The position numbers and the translations under genes were made by a program. This document shows positions 55,929-63,973 of a stretch of 64,000 bases of DNA, in pieces. The stretch's first letter is position 1, and every line of letters begins with the position of its first letter. Source of the DNA: CAIWHR01 sp963713275 (lineage in GTDB: Bacteria > Pseudomonadota > Gammaproteobacteria > Burkholderiales > Casimicrobiaceae); the NCBI GenBank assembly GCA_963713275.1, contig CAVQLG010000012.1, positions 16,508 to 80,507 of the forward strand. Reading direction: 5' to 3'. The notes under the pieces were generated by a model that saw only the letters and a list, made by a program, of their open reading frames with translations, searched no databases and was not told where the DNA came from.

Positions 55929-56914
55929 TCGGCGCAGGATGGCTCAACAAGGCGCAGGCGTACCGAAAATGGGAGGAACAACATCTCGCTGTGCCGATGT
56001 CCGGTAGCGGCGCTGCCGGCGAGCTCGGACAAGTTTCGCTTCCGCGTACGGAACCGATTCAGGGGCAACGGGTCCGAGTTGCATTGCCGTGACGTATTTC
56101 GCTGGCTGTGTCAGCCCGGTTGATGCCCGTAATCGCATTGCCCATGCTCGCAAGAGCGAGCGCCAAGCCGGACCCATCTCCTGCAACTCGGCGGCCGCAA
56201 GGCTGGAGATATTTGTCGAAGCAGTAACGACTGGTGGTGCCGACGCCGATACTGGTCGCGCCATGTTCTATCTGGACGGGTCTGGACTCCGCCATCGTGC
56301 CTGCCGGACGCGTAGTCTGCGTCCAATCACACGACCCCTGGGCCATTCTCGCGTGGAAGTTTGCGTCCGCCGCAAGGCCGTCGCTGCGCCAATCGCGTCG
56401 TCACTACGCCGGCGCCAGCCAGTAGTGACGACGCGTGGAATACACCAGCCGACAAGGACTTACCGGCGGCTGGCGCAAGTGACGTCCCCAAGTGATGGGC
56501 TCCCTGACCCATCGTCAACGTGGACCGCGCAATACGGTCCGCCCCACACCCGCTCCCCGCGGGCGCCGTCAACACCGATCGCGCCGACGAGGCGCTCCCC
56601 GAGCCCTGGGTCAATGGCTCGTCTCGATGTATCGACTTCCCGCAGGAAGCGTCACCGACGCCAATGCCGCGTGCCGCGGCGGCAAGCAACAAAGAAACGG
56701 CACAAAACGGGAGTGGTGTCCCGCGTCCCTCGCAGTTCCCGCGGCGCCCAGGCGTCCGGGACGGACAGAAACACTCAGCGGACAGGCAGGACACACCAGC
56801 ATCATGCAGGGCAGCAAACAGGTGCACCAACGGAGAGGAGGATCCTGGGCGAAAGAAGAAGCGGATGCGGAAACTCCGGTAGACTGGGCACATGATCCTG
56901 AAGGAGTATCCGGG

Positions 56915-57139
56915 ATGGGGATCGCAGAACGAATCTACGAGATCGCGAAAGAGCTGCCCGAGGCGGCGGCGGCCGAAGTGCTCGAATACGCCGAGGCCAA
57001 GCGCTGCAAGACGGCTGCGAATGCAGCGGAGTCGGCCCGTCGAGCGGCGGCCCTCTCCTTACTGGACACGCACGCCGAACGATTTAACGCCGTGAAATCC
57101 AACCGCGCCGAACTCTGCGACCGTACGGGCCTTCGCTGA
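56915..57139 (+). CDS. VapB-like antitoxin
   Basis: The 74-residue protein starts MGIAERIYEIAKELPEAAAA, followed by EVLEYAEAKR, and ends RAELCDRTGLR, the pattern of the short antitoxins that pair with PIN-domain toxins. AAGGAG stands 9 bases before the ATG. The toxin reading frame starts at its stop codon, as usual for vapBC, but is broken. Confidence 0.75.
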   Translation: MGIAERIYEIAKELPEAAAAEVLEYAEAKRCKTAANAAESARRAAALSLLDTHAERFNAVKSNRAELCDRTGLR

Positions 57140-57521
57140 TGCGAATGTCGCTGTTTACGCGGAATCCGATGACGGCGAAAGGTCGAGGCGGGTGCGGGCA
57201 TCATCGAGAGTTCGCCCGTTATCAGCACGCAGGTTGTCAACGAGCTGATAGCCGCGCTGACCGCGAAGTACGCCTTCTCCGGAGCGGACGCCTATGAGGT
57301 TGCCAGCGGTCTGATGGGCCTGTGCGAAGTCGTTCCGGTCGATCAGGGAACCGCTCGCCAGGCGATGACCATTGGGGTCCGCGGTCCACTGCCCGCTATC
57401 TCACTGGGACGCCCTCATTGCCGCTGCGGCGCTGGAGGCGGGCTGCGATGTTCTCTACACGGAGGACATGCAGCGCGAGCAGGTTCTTGATGGGCGCCTG
57501 ACCGTAAGGAACCCCTTCTGA
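57132..57521 (+). pseudogene. VapC-type PIN toxin, broken by several frameshifts
   Basis: PIN-domain sequence is spread over different frames: FADANVAVYAESDDGERS first (with the first PIN aspartates), then IIESSPVISTQVVNELIAAL and FSGADAYEVASGLMGLCEVV in a second, then LSHWDALIAAAALEAGCDVL and YTEDMQREQVLDGRLTVRNP in a third, ending at TGA 57519-57521. The start overlaps the antitoxin end but the first codons (a usual M-R-A-F-V) are shortened. At least three lesions make the product non-functional, unless they are sequencing slips. Confidence 0.8.
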
Positions 57522-57564
57522 TTCGCTCGGGCCGTCCCCGATGCCCGGTTATCGGGGTGGTACC

Positions 57565-57586
57565 GGGGGCATTATTGGGGGCATCG
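57565..57586 (+). repeat. Right copy of the 22-base G-rich repeat
   Basis: Two GGGGGCAT units separated by TATT, differing by one base from the copy at 49832-49853. It lies 52 bases inside the proposed right attachment site, matching the position of integrase arm sites at both ends of an element. Confidence 0.6.
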
Positions 57587-57637
57587 AACTCGACGCCAAC
57601 TGACAAAATGCTTCTGTTTCCTGCGCTTATCGGGATT

Positions 57638-57661
57638 GTTCGAGGGTCCTCGTCTCCTACA
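57638..57661 (+). repeat. Candidate attR, diverged tRNA-Ala 3' end
   Basis: The 24 bases match the tRNA 3' end at 19 positions: GTTCGA and CCTCGTCTCC are exact, the T-stem part and the CCA end differ. A terminator follows directly, as expected after an old tRNA gene end. Confidence 0.55.
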
Positions 57662-57688
57662 AGGCCAACCGCTCTCGGTTGGCCTTTC
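57662..57688 (+). terminator. Terminator hairpin after the right attachment site
   Basis: AGGCCAACC and GGTTGGCCT pair perfectly around six bases and are followed by TTCC. It may be the original terminator of tRNA-Ala, pushed 8 kb away by the insertion. Confidence 0.7.
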
Positions 57689-58026
57689 CATTTGTGGGAA
57701 TTCCCCAATCCCGTCAACGGTTACGCGCATTCTGCGTGAGCCTCGTCCCTCCCGCCGGGACCCCGAAAACGCCCCTTCCGGCGCCGGTTTGCCTATCTTC
57801 CGCCCTCTGTTCTCGGAAAAGTTCGGAAAACCGCTCGCTGTTGGCCCACGCAGTTCGCTTTTTGAATCAACATGTTACGCGTGTGTCGCTGACAGCGGTT
57901 AGACACGGAGTTTGGTCAGGCGAAGGCAAGGGCGGGAAACCGGGAGTGGCGGGTCGAAAACGAGGCGTGGTAGTGAATGGTGGGGCGTCCGCGCGCTTGG
58001 TGGGATGATCGCAGCAATCGTCCCGA
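57689..58026. other. Stretch without a supported gene
   Basis: No gene is recognisable on either strand in this 338-base interval just beyond the island's right end. Confidence 0.45.
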
Positions 58027-58305
58027 TTGCGCTTGGCCCGGTTCGGCAACCGGACGAACGCTATGCCACCATCACCACGGATCGTGCCGACCTGGGGTCC
58101 GCCCATCGCCTGGCTCGCCCTGTGGCGGTTGCCGTCGGGCATGTCGTGGAGGAACCCGGAAGGCCACCGTTCTACGCGCTACCCCGCCGTCTCGTTCGTC
58201 GTCGGCGCCCGAGGGCTCAGCGGGGAAGTCTTCGCCCATACGCAAAGCAACCACGGCGCCGTCGCAACTGGAGGCATCGAGCGCCTGAAGGAACTTGAGT
58301 CATGA
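58027..58305 (+). CDS. Possible small gene before the unknown two-gene unit
   Basis: An open frame starting with TTG (or an ATG 12 codons in) encodes up to 92 residues and ends with HTQSNHGAVATGGIERLKEL. Its stop overlaps the next start codon in ATGA, which is the only argument that it is translated. An overlapping frame with MIAAIVPIALGPVRQPDERY also looks protein-like, so an upstream frameshift is possible. No family was recognised. Confidence 0.3.
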   Translation: MRLARFGNRTNAMPPSPRIVPTWGPPIAWLALWRLPSGMSWRNPEGHRSTRYPAVSFVVGARGLSGEVFAHTQSNHGAVATGGIERLKELES

Positions 58306-59674
58306 CAAGGAAGAGGAAGGAACTCGAGCCGGTGAGACTCCCGGTGCAGCAGGCACAAGGAGCGCAACCGGCCGAGGAGCAGAAGCTCTCCGTAATCATC
58401 GAACGGATGGTCACGCGGCTGCTGAAGAATCCCGACGCCATCCCTTCGGGGCCAGCAGCCGTGGCCGCGTTGGCACTGGCTGGCGCTGCCTGGAACAGCG
58501 CCTTGGACGACAACGAAATGCGCGACCAGCATCGCGAGCTGGTCGATCACATCGACTGGGGCGCCGCAATCCCGTGGGCCGAGCTTCGCTCGAACAACCC
58601 CGACCAGCTCGTCGCGGAGCTCGCCGATTACAAGAGGGAGCGCCATCCCGCGGATCTTCGCCGCATCGTCGCCACCGAGCTGACCCCGGACGGCAAATCC
58701 GCGTCCATTGGACCGCGCCGCAGAACGTCGTCAAGGCGGCGTTCCCATCGCCGGGCAACAAGCCGGCTGCAGTGAAGGCAAAGCGCGGCCACCCCATCGC
58801 AGACAAGCTCATTAAGGAGATGGAGCGCTTCGCCCGGGGGAAGGTCGTTGATCTCAACGCCGTCATCGCCGGAGCGAAGACCGCCGAAGAGCTGCAGAAG
58901 ACGGTGGTCACGAGAGAGAAACTGGCCGACCTCAATCCTGCCCACGCCATGTACGTCTACGCCCAGAACCAGGTCTCAGTGATGTCGGAGCAGCTCACCG
59001 AGCTCAAGCAGATGGACCGCTTCGCCAAGCTCATCGCAAAGGCCGAAGAGGAGTACCTTCCGAGCGGACCGCCGATGAGTCCGCTCACGGCCTCCTTCTT
59101 CACGTGCTGGGCGTTCTTCGACGCCTGCGTCGGATCGGGAGACGAGACCATCGGGACAACGGTCATGGCGGTCGGTTCGGCGTTCGGCATGCACAAGGAA
59201 TTGCTGCGCACGATCGGGTTGCTGCAGGAATCCCGGATGGGCATCTATGCTCACGAAGGCATCGAGAAGGACTTGGTCGTGCTCCGTGAGCTCGTGACCG
59301 AGCGGGTCTGCAGAGCCTTCTCGCCATCGGGGTACCGGGGGCGAGAGGGGGAGTTGTGGTACGCCCGCGTGCTTCCACCGCCATTGCCCGGTCTCGCGGA
59401 GCACGTGGTCTTCACCACCCCCTACGTGCTGCTCACGCCCGGCAAGAGCGATTGGCAAGCATACTTCCGAAGAACCTTGCCCGACGCGCCGCAGCAGGCA
59501 CGACTCGAAGCCTACGAGCGGCACATGAAGTACGGCCCGTCGCGAGCGTTTTGGAGCGAGTTCGTGTTCGAGGCGTATGTGAACTACCAGCGGGATGCCA
59601 TCTTCCTGGAGGGCCTCCCCGATGTGCCCGGGAGTCGCCCGCATTCCGCCGAAAACAGCGGGAGGATCCAGTGA
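58302..59674 (+). CDS. Protein of unknown function, apparent frameshift
   Basis: Translation from 58302 gives MTRKRKELEPVRLPVQQAQG onward to TELTPDGK; after the AAA at 58694-58696 coding properties move to another frame, RVHWTAPQNVVKAAFPSPGN, which stays open to 59674. One missing A would join them into about 458 residues. The N-terminal part is helical with a small-residue-rich stretch (GPAAVAALALAGAAW); the middle has AEELQKTVVTREKLADLNPA, and the C-terminal part is Trp/Phe-rich (FFTCWAFFDAC). I do not recognise any family. It is followed by a second unknown gene with an overlapping start. Confidence 0.55.
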
Positions 59675-60150
59675 TGACTTGCCCGGTGGGGGGACGCATG
59701 CACTCAGGAGCCGGCATGAAACCATTACCGCAGACCGCTGCCGAGTGGATCGCTGAGATCGCCGCGGCATACGAGGATGCCCGTGAGGCGCAGCCCTTGA
59801 TGCCCTTGGTGGGCTTGGTGCCGCGAGACCGGGAGTTGTTCCACCTGGCACCTCATGTGGCGATCAAGTTCCGGGGTCTGCCCGAATCGAGAAGGCAAGC
59901 GGCGGTCGAGGCGGCGTTGTGCACGTACGTTGCTTCCGAAAAAAACGGCTTGCTCGATGACCCACATCTTGCCTTCGCGCTGTGCTATCTCGCCAGCCAC
60001 TTTGGTCTCAACCTCGTATCCCAGAATACGGTGGAGGAGGTGATGGATCAGCTCGCCGCAGACGAGGCCAAGGTCACAAGCCGTCGGCAAAGAGGAGCCT
60101 TGAGCGTGTTACGGCGGCCGGCACGCGCCAACACGATGCGTCGGCGCTGA
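59674..60150 (+). CDS. Protein of unknown function, partner of the preceding gene
   Basis: The 158-residue product is mostly helical: TAAEWIAEIAAAYEDAREAQ, LFHLAPHVAIKFRGLPESRR, DDPHLAFALCYLASHFGLNL. No family is recognised and there is no signal peptide or membrane segment. The ATG overlaps the stop of the previous gene in TGATG, and a second ATG at 59716 is the more likely true start. The pair seems to be one transcription unit. Confidence 0.5.
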   Translation: MTCPVGGRMHSGAGMKPLPQTAAEWIAEIAAAYEDAREAQPLMPLVGLVPRDRELFHLAPHVAIKFRGLPESRRQAAVEAALCTYVASEKNGLLDDPHLAFALCYLASHFGLNLVSQNTVEEVMDQLAADEAKVTSRRQRGALSVLRRPARANTMRRR

Positions 60151-60283
60151 ACGCGATCGCAGTGCGATTGGGTCCGTTGGTCTGTGAATGTTCTGCAGCC
60201 ACGGCGTGCTCCGCAAGGTCTCGATTCCACTGCGCCTACGCTGGCGCGAAGCCCCGACGCCTAGCGGGGGAGCAGCGCGTCAT

Positions 60284-60358
60284 CACCCCAGCTTCCCGTC
60301 GGCCCCGGCAGGTCACGACGTGCTGCGCTGCTCCCGACGGCGCGTCGAGGCGTTAAAT
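60284..60358. repeat. Dispersed ~75-base repeat, copy B
   Basis: Best match to copy A (51418-51492): shared CACCCCA, CTTCCC, GTCACG, ACGTGCT, GCGCTGCTCCCGACG, CG..GGCGTT. It ends GTTAAAT, which also fits GTTRRRY. Its minus strand codes the tail of the neighbouring broken gene (STRRREQRS). Confidence 0.65.
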
Positions 60359-60648
60359 TTGCTTTCCCCCGCGGCACCGATCGCCGCGCCGACGGGAACG
60401 GTGATAATCACCAGAATGTTGGAAGAGACGATCAGCCCTTGCGAAGCACCCATTGCGGCGCCAGCCAGTCCTCCCGCCGGGGTGGAGAGGACGTTGCGCT
60501 GAAAGAGCGGCGAGCCGAACTGCCTGTCCACGACGACGTGGCAGACCTAGACCTGCCTGCGCTCGTCGGGGGTGAGCACCGGGGCGGCGCAGACCGCCAG
60601 AAAACCGATCGGGACGGCGGCCGTGGGCAGAATGCCCCTCTTTCCCAT
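60313..60648 (-). pseudogene. Lipoprotein-like gene with an in-frame stop
   Basis: From 60648 the frame reads MGKRGILPTAAVPIGFLAVC, an export signal with a cysteine at residue 20, then a TAG 14 codons later (after DERRQV) and continues in the same frame with VVVDRQFGSPLFQRNVLSTP, a glycine-zipper-like helix (GGLAGAAMGASQG) and VIITVPVGAAIGAAGESKF. The start resembles that of the divergent lipoprotein gene (MILPLVAGFSGLVAACAIPL). The end runs into repeat copy B. One nonsense change breaks an otherwise open gene. Confidence 0.5.
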
Positions 60649-60899
60649 GGCAGTCCTCCGAGACAGGCTCCGATTTCACGATAGACCTCTGTCCGCGCGC
60701 TTTCCTTGCGGGAAGCCAACCTGCTTCGGCTACTGCCCGGCCTGGTCAATGAGCCGGCAAGCTCGCCGAATGGCATGGGTCCGCGGCGCAGCACAACGCT
60801 ACAACTCCACCGGCCGCGTCGATTCCGGTTGACCCCGAGCAACACCAGTGCGCGGAGGCGGACATACACTTAGACAACGGCGCGTCGCGGAGAAGTGCG

Positions 60900-61682
60900 A
60901 TGGGACGTAGGATGATCCTGCCTTTGGTGGCCGGCTTCAGCGGTCTGGTTGCGGCCTGCGCGATCCCGCTGCTGACGCCGCAGCAGAACAGCCAGTACTG
61001 CGAGATCGAGGTGCAGGGCCCGTCCGGCCCGCCGGTGTTCGTCCAGGGCACGCTCCTGGATCCGATCGCCGAAACGAGCGCGGAGGCGTTCGCCAACGCT
61101 TCGCTCGTCGGTCTATTCGTGCTGGGACTTGTTACCCGCCTGCCTTTGCTCGACTTGTCAGGGGACCCCCGCGCCGCAGTCCAGGCGGCACACGCTTGCG
61201 ACCCCGCGAGACTTGTCCGTCCGGGGGCACAGCTCGAATTCGAGCTGGTGCTGCGGACCGCCGACGCGCAGGCGCTCGCGCGGGCCCTCAAGTCGGCGCT
61301 GGACGCGCCAAGGGGTAAGTGTGCGTCGCCTCGCGCCAGCCGGGGCCATGGTACCGGCCCGGACGGCCGCCTAGAGATCGAGGAAGTGAGCGTCGTCGCC
61401 GGGTGCCTATACGGCAGGATGGGATATCGGGTCGACGTGCGCTGGATCTTGCGAAACGCCGGGAGCGGCGACAAGGTGGCCGCGACGACCACGCAGTGCG
61501 TGCTCGAGTCTTTCCGTGAGGTCGGCGACTGGCTTGCGCACCCGGACCTGGCGCGTGCCGAGATTGAAGGCGCGTTCGCGGCGACCGGGCAGCGGGTCGG
61601 AACGGACCTGGTCGTCGGCTATCCGCCGGCGGCACAGTGCCGGCTCGGCTCCGACGCGGAGGGGAGGGTCAACGTCCGGTGA
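60900..61682 (+). CDS. Lipoprotein of unknown function
   Basis: The 260-residue protein has an N-terminal lipobox, FSGLVAAC (LVAA-C at residue 20), so it is lipid-modified and held in a membrane. The mature part has alternating beta/alpha character and five further cysteines, including two in CLYGRMGYRVDVRW and CVLESFREV that could pair. I recognise no family. Its first 25 residues resemble the signal of the divergent broken gene 250 bases upstream. The remnant downstream and repeat copy C separate it from the nuclease gene. Confidence 0.6.
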   Translation: MGRRMILPLVAGFSGLVAACAIPLLTPQQNSQYCEIEVQGPSGPPVFVQGTLLDPIAETSAEAFANASLVGLFVLGLVTRLPLLDLSGDPRAAVQAAHACDPARLVRPGAQLEFELVLRTADAQALARALKSALDAPRGKCASPRASRGHGTGPDGRLEIEEVSVVAGCLYGRMGYRVDVRWILRNAGSGDKVAATTTQCVLESFREVGDWLAHPDLARAEIEGAFAATGQRVGTDLVVGYPPAAQCRLGSDAEGRVNVR

Positions 61683-61720
61683 CGGCAGAGCGGCGCCGCC
61701 GCCCGGCGCGGCGCGGCGGC

Positions 61721-61860
61721 TCACTCCCCGCTGCTTGAGCAGATCGTGATCCCCAGCGGTGCGTAAAGCGGGCACCAGCGAATGAGTCCGGTCAGCGACC
61801 CGACGATGTCGACGAGACTCCACCAGCGGAACTCGCTGGTATAGAACAGCGCGAGTTCAA
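61721..61860 (-). pseudogene. DUF2892 membrane-protein fragment
   Basis: The last 45 or so codons read FRWWSLVDIVGSLTGLIRWC followed by PLYAPLGITIC, the second half of a YgaP/DUF2892 two-helix protein. The first helix and the usual N-terminus are missing; the frame upstream is Arg/Ala-rich and unrelated. It is probably a left-over. Confidence 0.6.
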
Positions 61861-62016
61861 CACGTCGCTTGGCAACCGTCGACCGCCCGCCGCGCGCGCC
61901 GCCGGGCGGACGCGTGCCGGCGGCAGCTCTGCGCGCGGCACGCTGCGAACTCTCTGACGCGAGCACAACACCTAATGCTGCGGCCATCAATGCGTCGCGT
62001 CACCTCCCGATCCGCC

Positions 62017-62070
62017 CGACTTCCCGTCAGACCGAGCATATCGAAACATGCTACGCTGCTACCCACCGCG
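62017..62070. repeat. Dispersed repeat, copy C (partial)
   Basis: Matches copies A and B over about 50 bases: CGACTTCCCGTCAGACCGAG, then TGCTACGCTGCT.CCCA. The 3' part departs from the others, and no GTTRRRY core is seen, so it is a partial or diverged copy. Confidence 0.5.
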
Positions 62071-62173
62071 CGCTTCGGGGGGTGGAGCATCCTACCCCAA
62101 CAGTATGCGCTCGCCACATTTTTGTCCCTACCCCCTCATTCCCGATCCGTCCACGACCGCGAGCGAGACGACC

Positions 62174-63409
62174 ATGCAAAATGCAAGATTCGGCCGGCAG
62201 TACAGCGTGCCGATACTCGTTTCATCCTTTGAGCGCTCCCCAACTGCGCTTGCACTGGAGCCGATCTTGGTCGCGCCTGACCCTGCCAGCGATCAGTTTC
62301 ACGATGAACGCTGGATACAGGAGCTAATTTTTCGTTTTCCACAAGCGTTGCCGATTCGCGAATTGGAGCCAGGTATCGGGGAGATCATTCCGATCGCGAT
62401 GGAGGTTCCTACCCCCGCGGGATACATTGACAACGTCTTCATTACACCACAAGGCAACATCGTATTAGCCGAGTGCAAGCTCTGGCGGAATCCGCAAGCA
62501 CGGCGGGAGGTACTTGCCCAAGTCATCGACTACGCTCGTAGCATCTCGACATGGCGATACGATGAATTCGAGGCCGCGGTAACCAAAGGCGTTGACCATA
62601 AGAGTGGCCGACTGCCTTGCGGGTTGTTCGACTATGTCCGGCAAGTGGGCGGCGGCGACCCCGAAATCGACGAAGCGTCGTTTGTTGACGCGGTTCAACG
62701 CAACCTAAGACTTGGACGCCTACTGCTTCTTGTCGTCGGGGACGGTATCAGAGAGGGTGCAGAGTCTCTGATCGATTACCTCCAGGTCCATGCGGGCTTT
62801 CATTTCACCTTTGGCATGGTGGAATTATCAGTTTTCGAGTTACCCGATCGAGGTTACATCGTCCAACCCCGTGTTCTGGTACGGACGCTCAACATCGAGC
62901 GCGGGATAGTAAAGCTCGCTAGCGACGGGATCGTCGTTGATGCTGCTGCTCCACTGATAGAAGGCGCACAGAGAACGCCCGCAAGCACGATCTCATCGGA
63001 GGTTTTCTACGAGGCGTTGTCTAAGCACGATCCGAACGTGTCGCAACTGCTCAAGGGCTTCCTGGGCAAGGCTGCGGACTTGGGAATCTACCTGGATCCG
63101 GCCACGAAGTCGGCAAGCCTGAAGTGGGAAGCCCCATCGGGCAATGTTTTCAACCTTGGGGGCATCACTCTGGATGCGAAGCTCATCACCTACGCCGTGA
63201 ACTGGGTTCCCAGCGGCATTGGACGCCTCGACTTGTCTCACGCTTACCTGGAAAGACTTGGAACGTTGGTTGGCGGAACCGTGCGTGAGACCCCGAACCC
63301 AGCCCAGTGGTACATCACGAAGGGCGGAACGGCATACCAGATGCGATTGCAGCGCTGCAAGCGGCGGACGCGTGGCTGGAACTTATTCAGGACTATGTTT
63401 CCAAGCTGA
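62174..63409 (+). CDS. PD-(D/E)XK-type nuclease-like protein, C-terminus possibly frameshifted
   Basis: The 411-residue protein has an early segment with YIDNVFITPQGNIVLAECKL followed by W, which fits the D-x(n)-ExK motif of restriction-endonuclease-like nucleases (Asp, then Glu-Cys-Lys on the next strand). It is preceded by ERWIQELIFRFPQALPIREL. The rest is helical with a middle RLGRLLLLVVGDGIREGAE. At 63332 a one-base shift would replace the basic tail by IPDAIAALQAADAWLELIQD, YVSKLSRAT, which reads better; a G may be missing. Lower GC than its neighbours suggests transfer. A role in defence is possible but not shown. Confidence 0.65.
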   Translation: MQNARFGRQYSVPILVSSFERSPTALALEPILVAPDPASDQFHDERWIQELIFRFPQALPIRELEPGIGEIIPIAMEVPTPAGYIDNVFITPQGNIVLAECKLWRNPQARREVLAQVIDYARSISTWRYDEFEAAVTKGVDHKSGRLPCGLFDYVRQVGGGDPEIDEASFVDAVQRNLRLGRLLLLVVGDGIREGAESLIDYLQVHAGFHFTFGMVELSVFELPDRGYIVQPRVLVRTLNIERGIVKLASDGIVVDAAAPLIEGAQRTPASTISSEVFYEALSKHDPNVSQLLKGFLGKAADLGIYLDPATKSASLKWEAPSGNVFNLGGITLDAKLITYAVNWVPSGIGRLDLSHAYLERLGTLVGGTVRETPNPAQWYITKGGTAYQMRLQRCKRRTRGWNLFRTMFPS

Positions 63410-63516
63410 GTAGGGCCACGTCGCAGCAAAGTGAGCTTGGTTCGACGGCTTGAACCACGCTCGACGATAGGGTAGGCATCGACGGCGGGTACCGGGGGAA
63501 CACGTTGCCGCGGCTC

Positions 63517-63973
63517 TCACGAGAGCAGCCGCGCTTCGGCTTCTCGTCTCGCCAGAAACCCGGGTAGCACCCTCCCGCCCCCATAGACCCACCGCCGCAA
63601 CTCCTGCGCGGCGCCCGCCAGTCCCGCTGGTTGAGCCGCCGCCGCAAGGTCGACGTCTGCAGCCGACCAGCGCCGAGATTGAAGGTGAAGTCGACGATGG
63701 CGGCGAGCCGCCCCTCGGGCTCGGTGGCCAGCCCGGGCAGTAGCGCAGCGTGGCGTTGACCGCGATCGTCAGGTCCTGCGCGAGATAGACCTCGGCTTCG
63801 GCCTCGGTGATCGGCGGGTGCTCGGGAGCGCAGAGATGTCCAAACCCATCGTCACAGAAACCCGCCGGGCAGAGGTACGGATGCGCCCGGCGCAACGGGT
63901 CGGGCATCTGCACCCGATGGAAGCCCTCGAACCGCTTGGCCAGCTCGATGGCTGCCTGCGGAACCGCGATCAC
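63517..63973 (-). pseudogene. GH24 phage-type lysozyme with frameshifts
   Basis: The start MIAVPQAAIELAKRFEGFHR has the catalytic Glu of T4-type lysozymes, then YLCPAGFCDDGFGHLC and PPITEAEAEVYLAQDLTIAV, AVNATLRYCPG. From about 63735 family-like sequence moves to another frame (ATEPEGRLAAIVDFTFNLGA, GRLQTSTLRRRLN) and near 63620 shifts again (GAAQELRRWVYGGGRVLPGF), ending at 63517. Two one-base changes would give a normal 150-residue enzyme. It has no signal peptide visible, so it would need a holin; it hints at phage DNA at the window end. Confidence 0.7.

Larger units (their letters stand above)
55712..56914. other. Control region and uncertain coding stretch of the island
   Basis: About 1.2 kb without a well-supported gene. 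It contains two dyad repeats near the AlpA start and a long plus-strand frame ending at 56895 (up to 268 residues) that is Arg/Pro/Ser-rich with no recognisable family, and opposing minus-strand frames, so coding is doubtful. The right end has the promoter of the antitoxin gene. Confidence 0.45.
49715..57660. mobile_element. Integrative element in tRNA-Ala(CGC), about 7.9 kb
   Basis: The element runs from the tRNA 3' end to a diverged copy near 57.66 kb. It holds a P4-type integrase, a secreted protein, a PriCT-2/TOPRIM/P-loop replication protein, an AlpA-type regulator and a decayed vapBC pair. It has no capsid, tail or conjugation genes, so it resembles a satellite or an integrative plasmid-like island. 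A 22-base repeat built from two GGGGGCAT units occurs just inside both ends with one mismatch. Integrase and toxin are broken, so it is probably immobile. Confidence 0.7.

Noticed and set aside
56327..56893. Minus-strand frame of 188 residues in the island
   Set aside because: No ribosome binding site, low-complexity Ser/Arg/Gly content and an equally long opposing frame; no evidence for a real gene.
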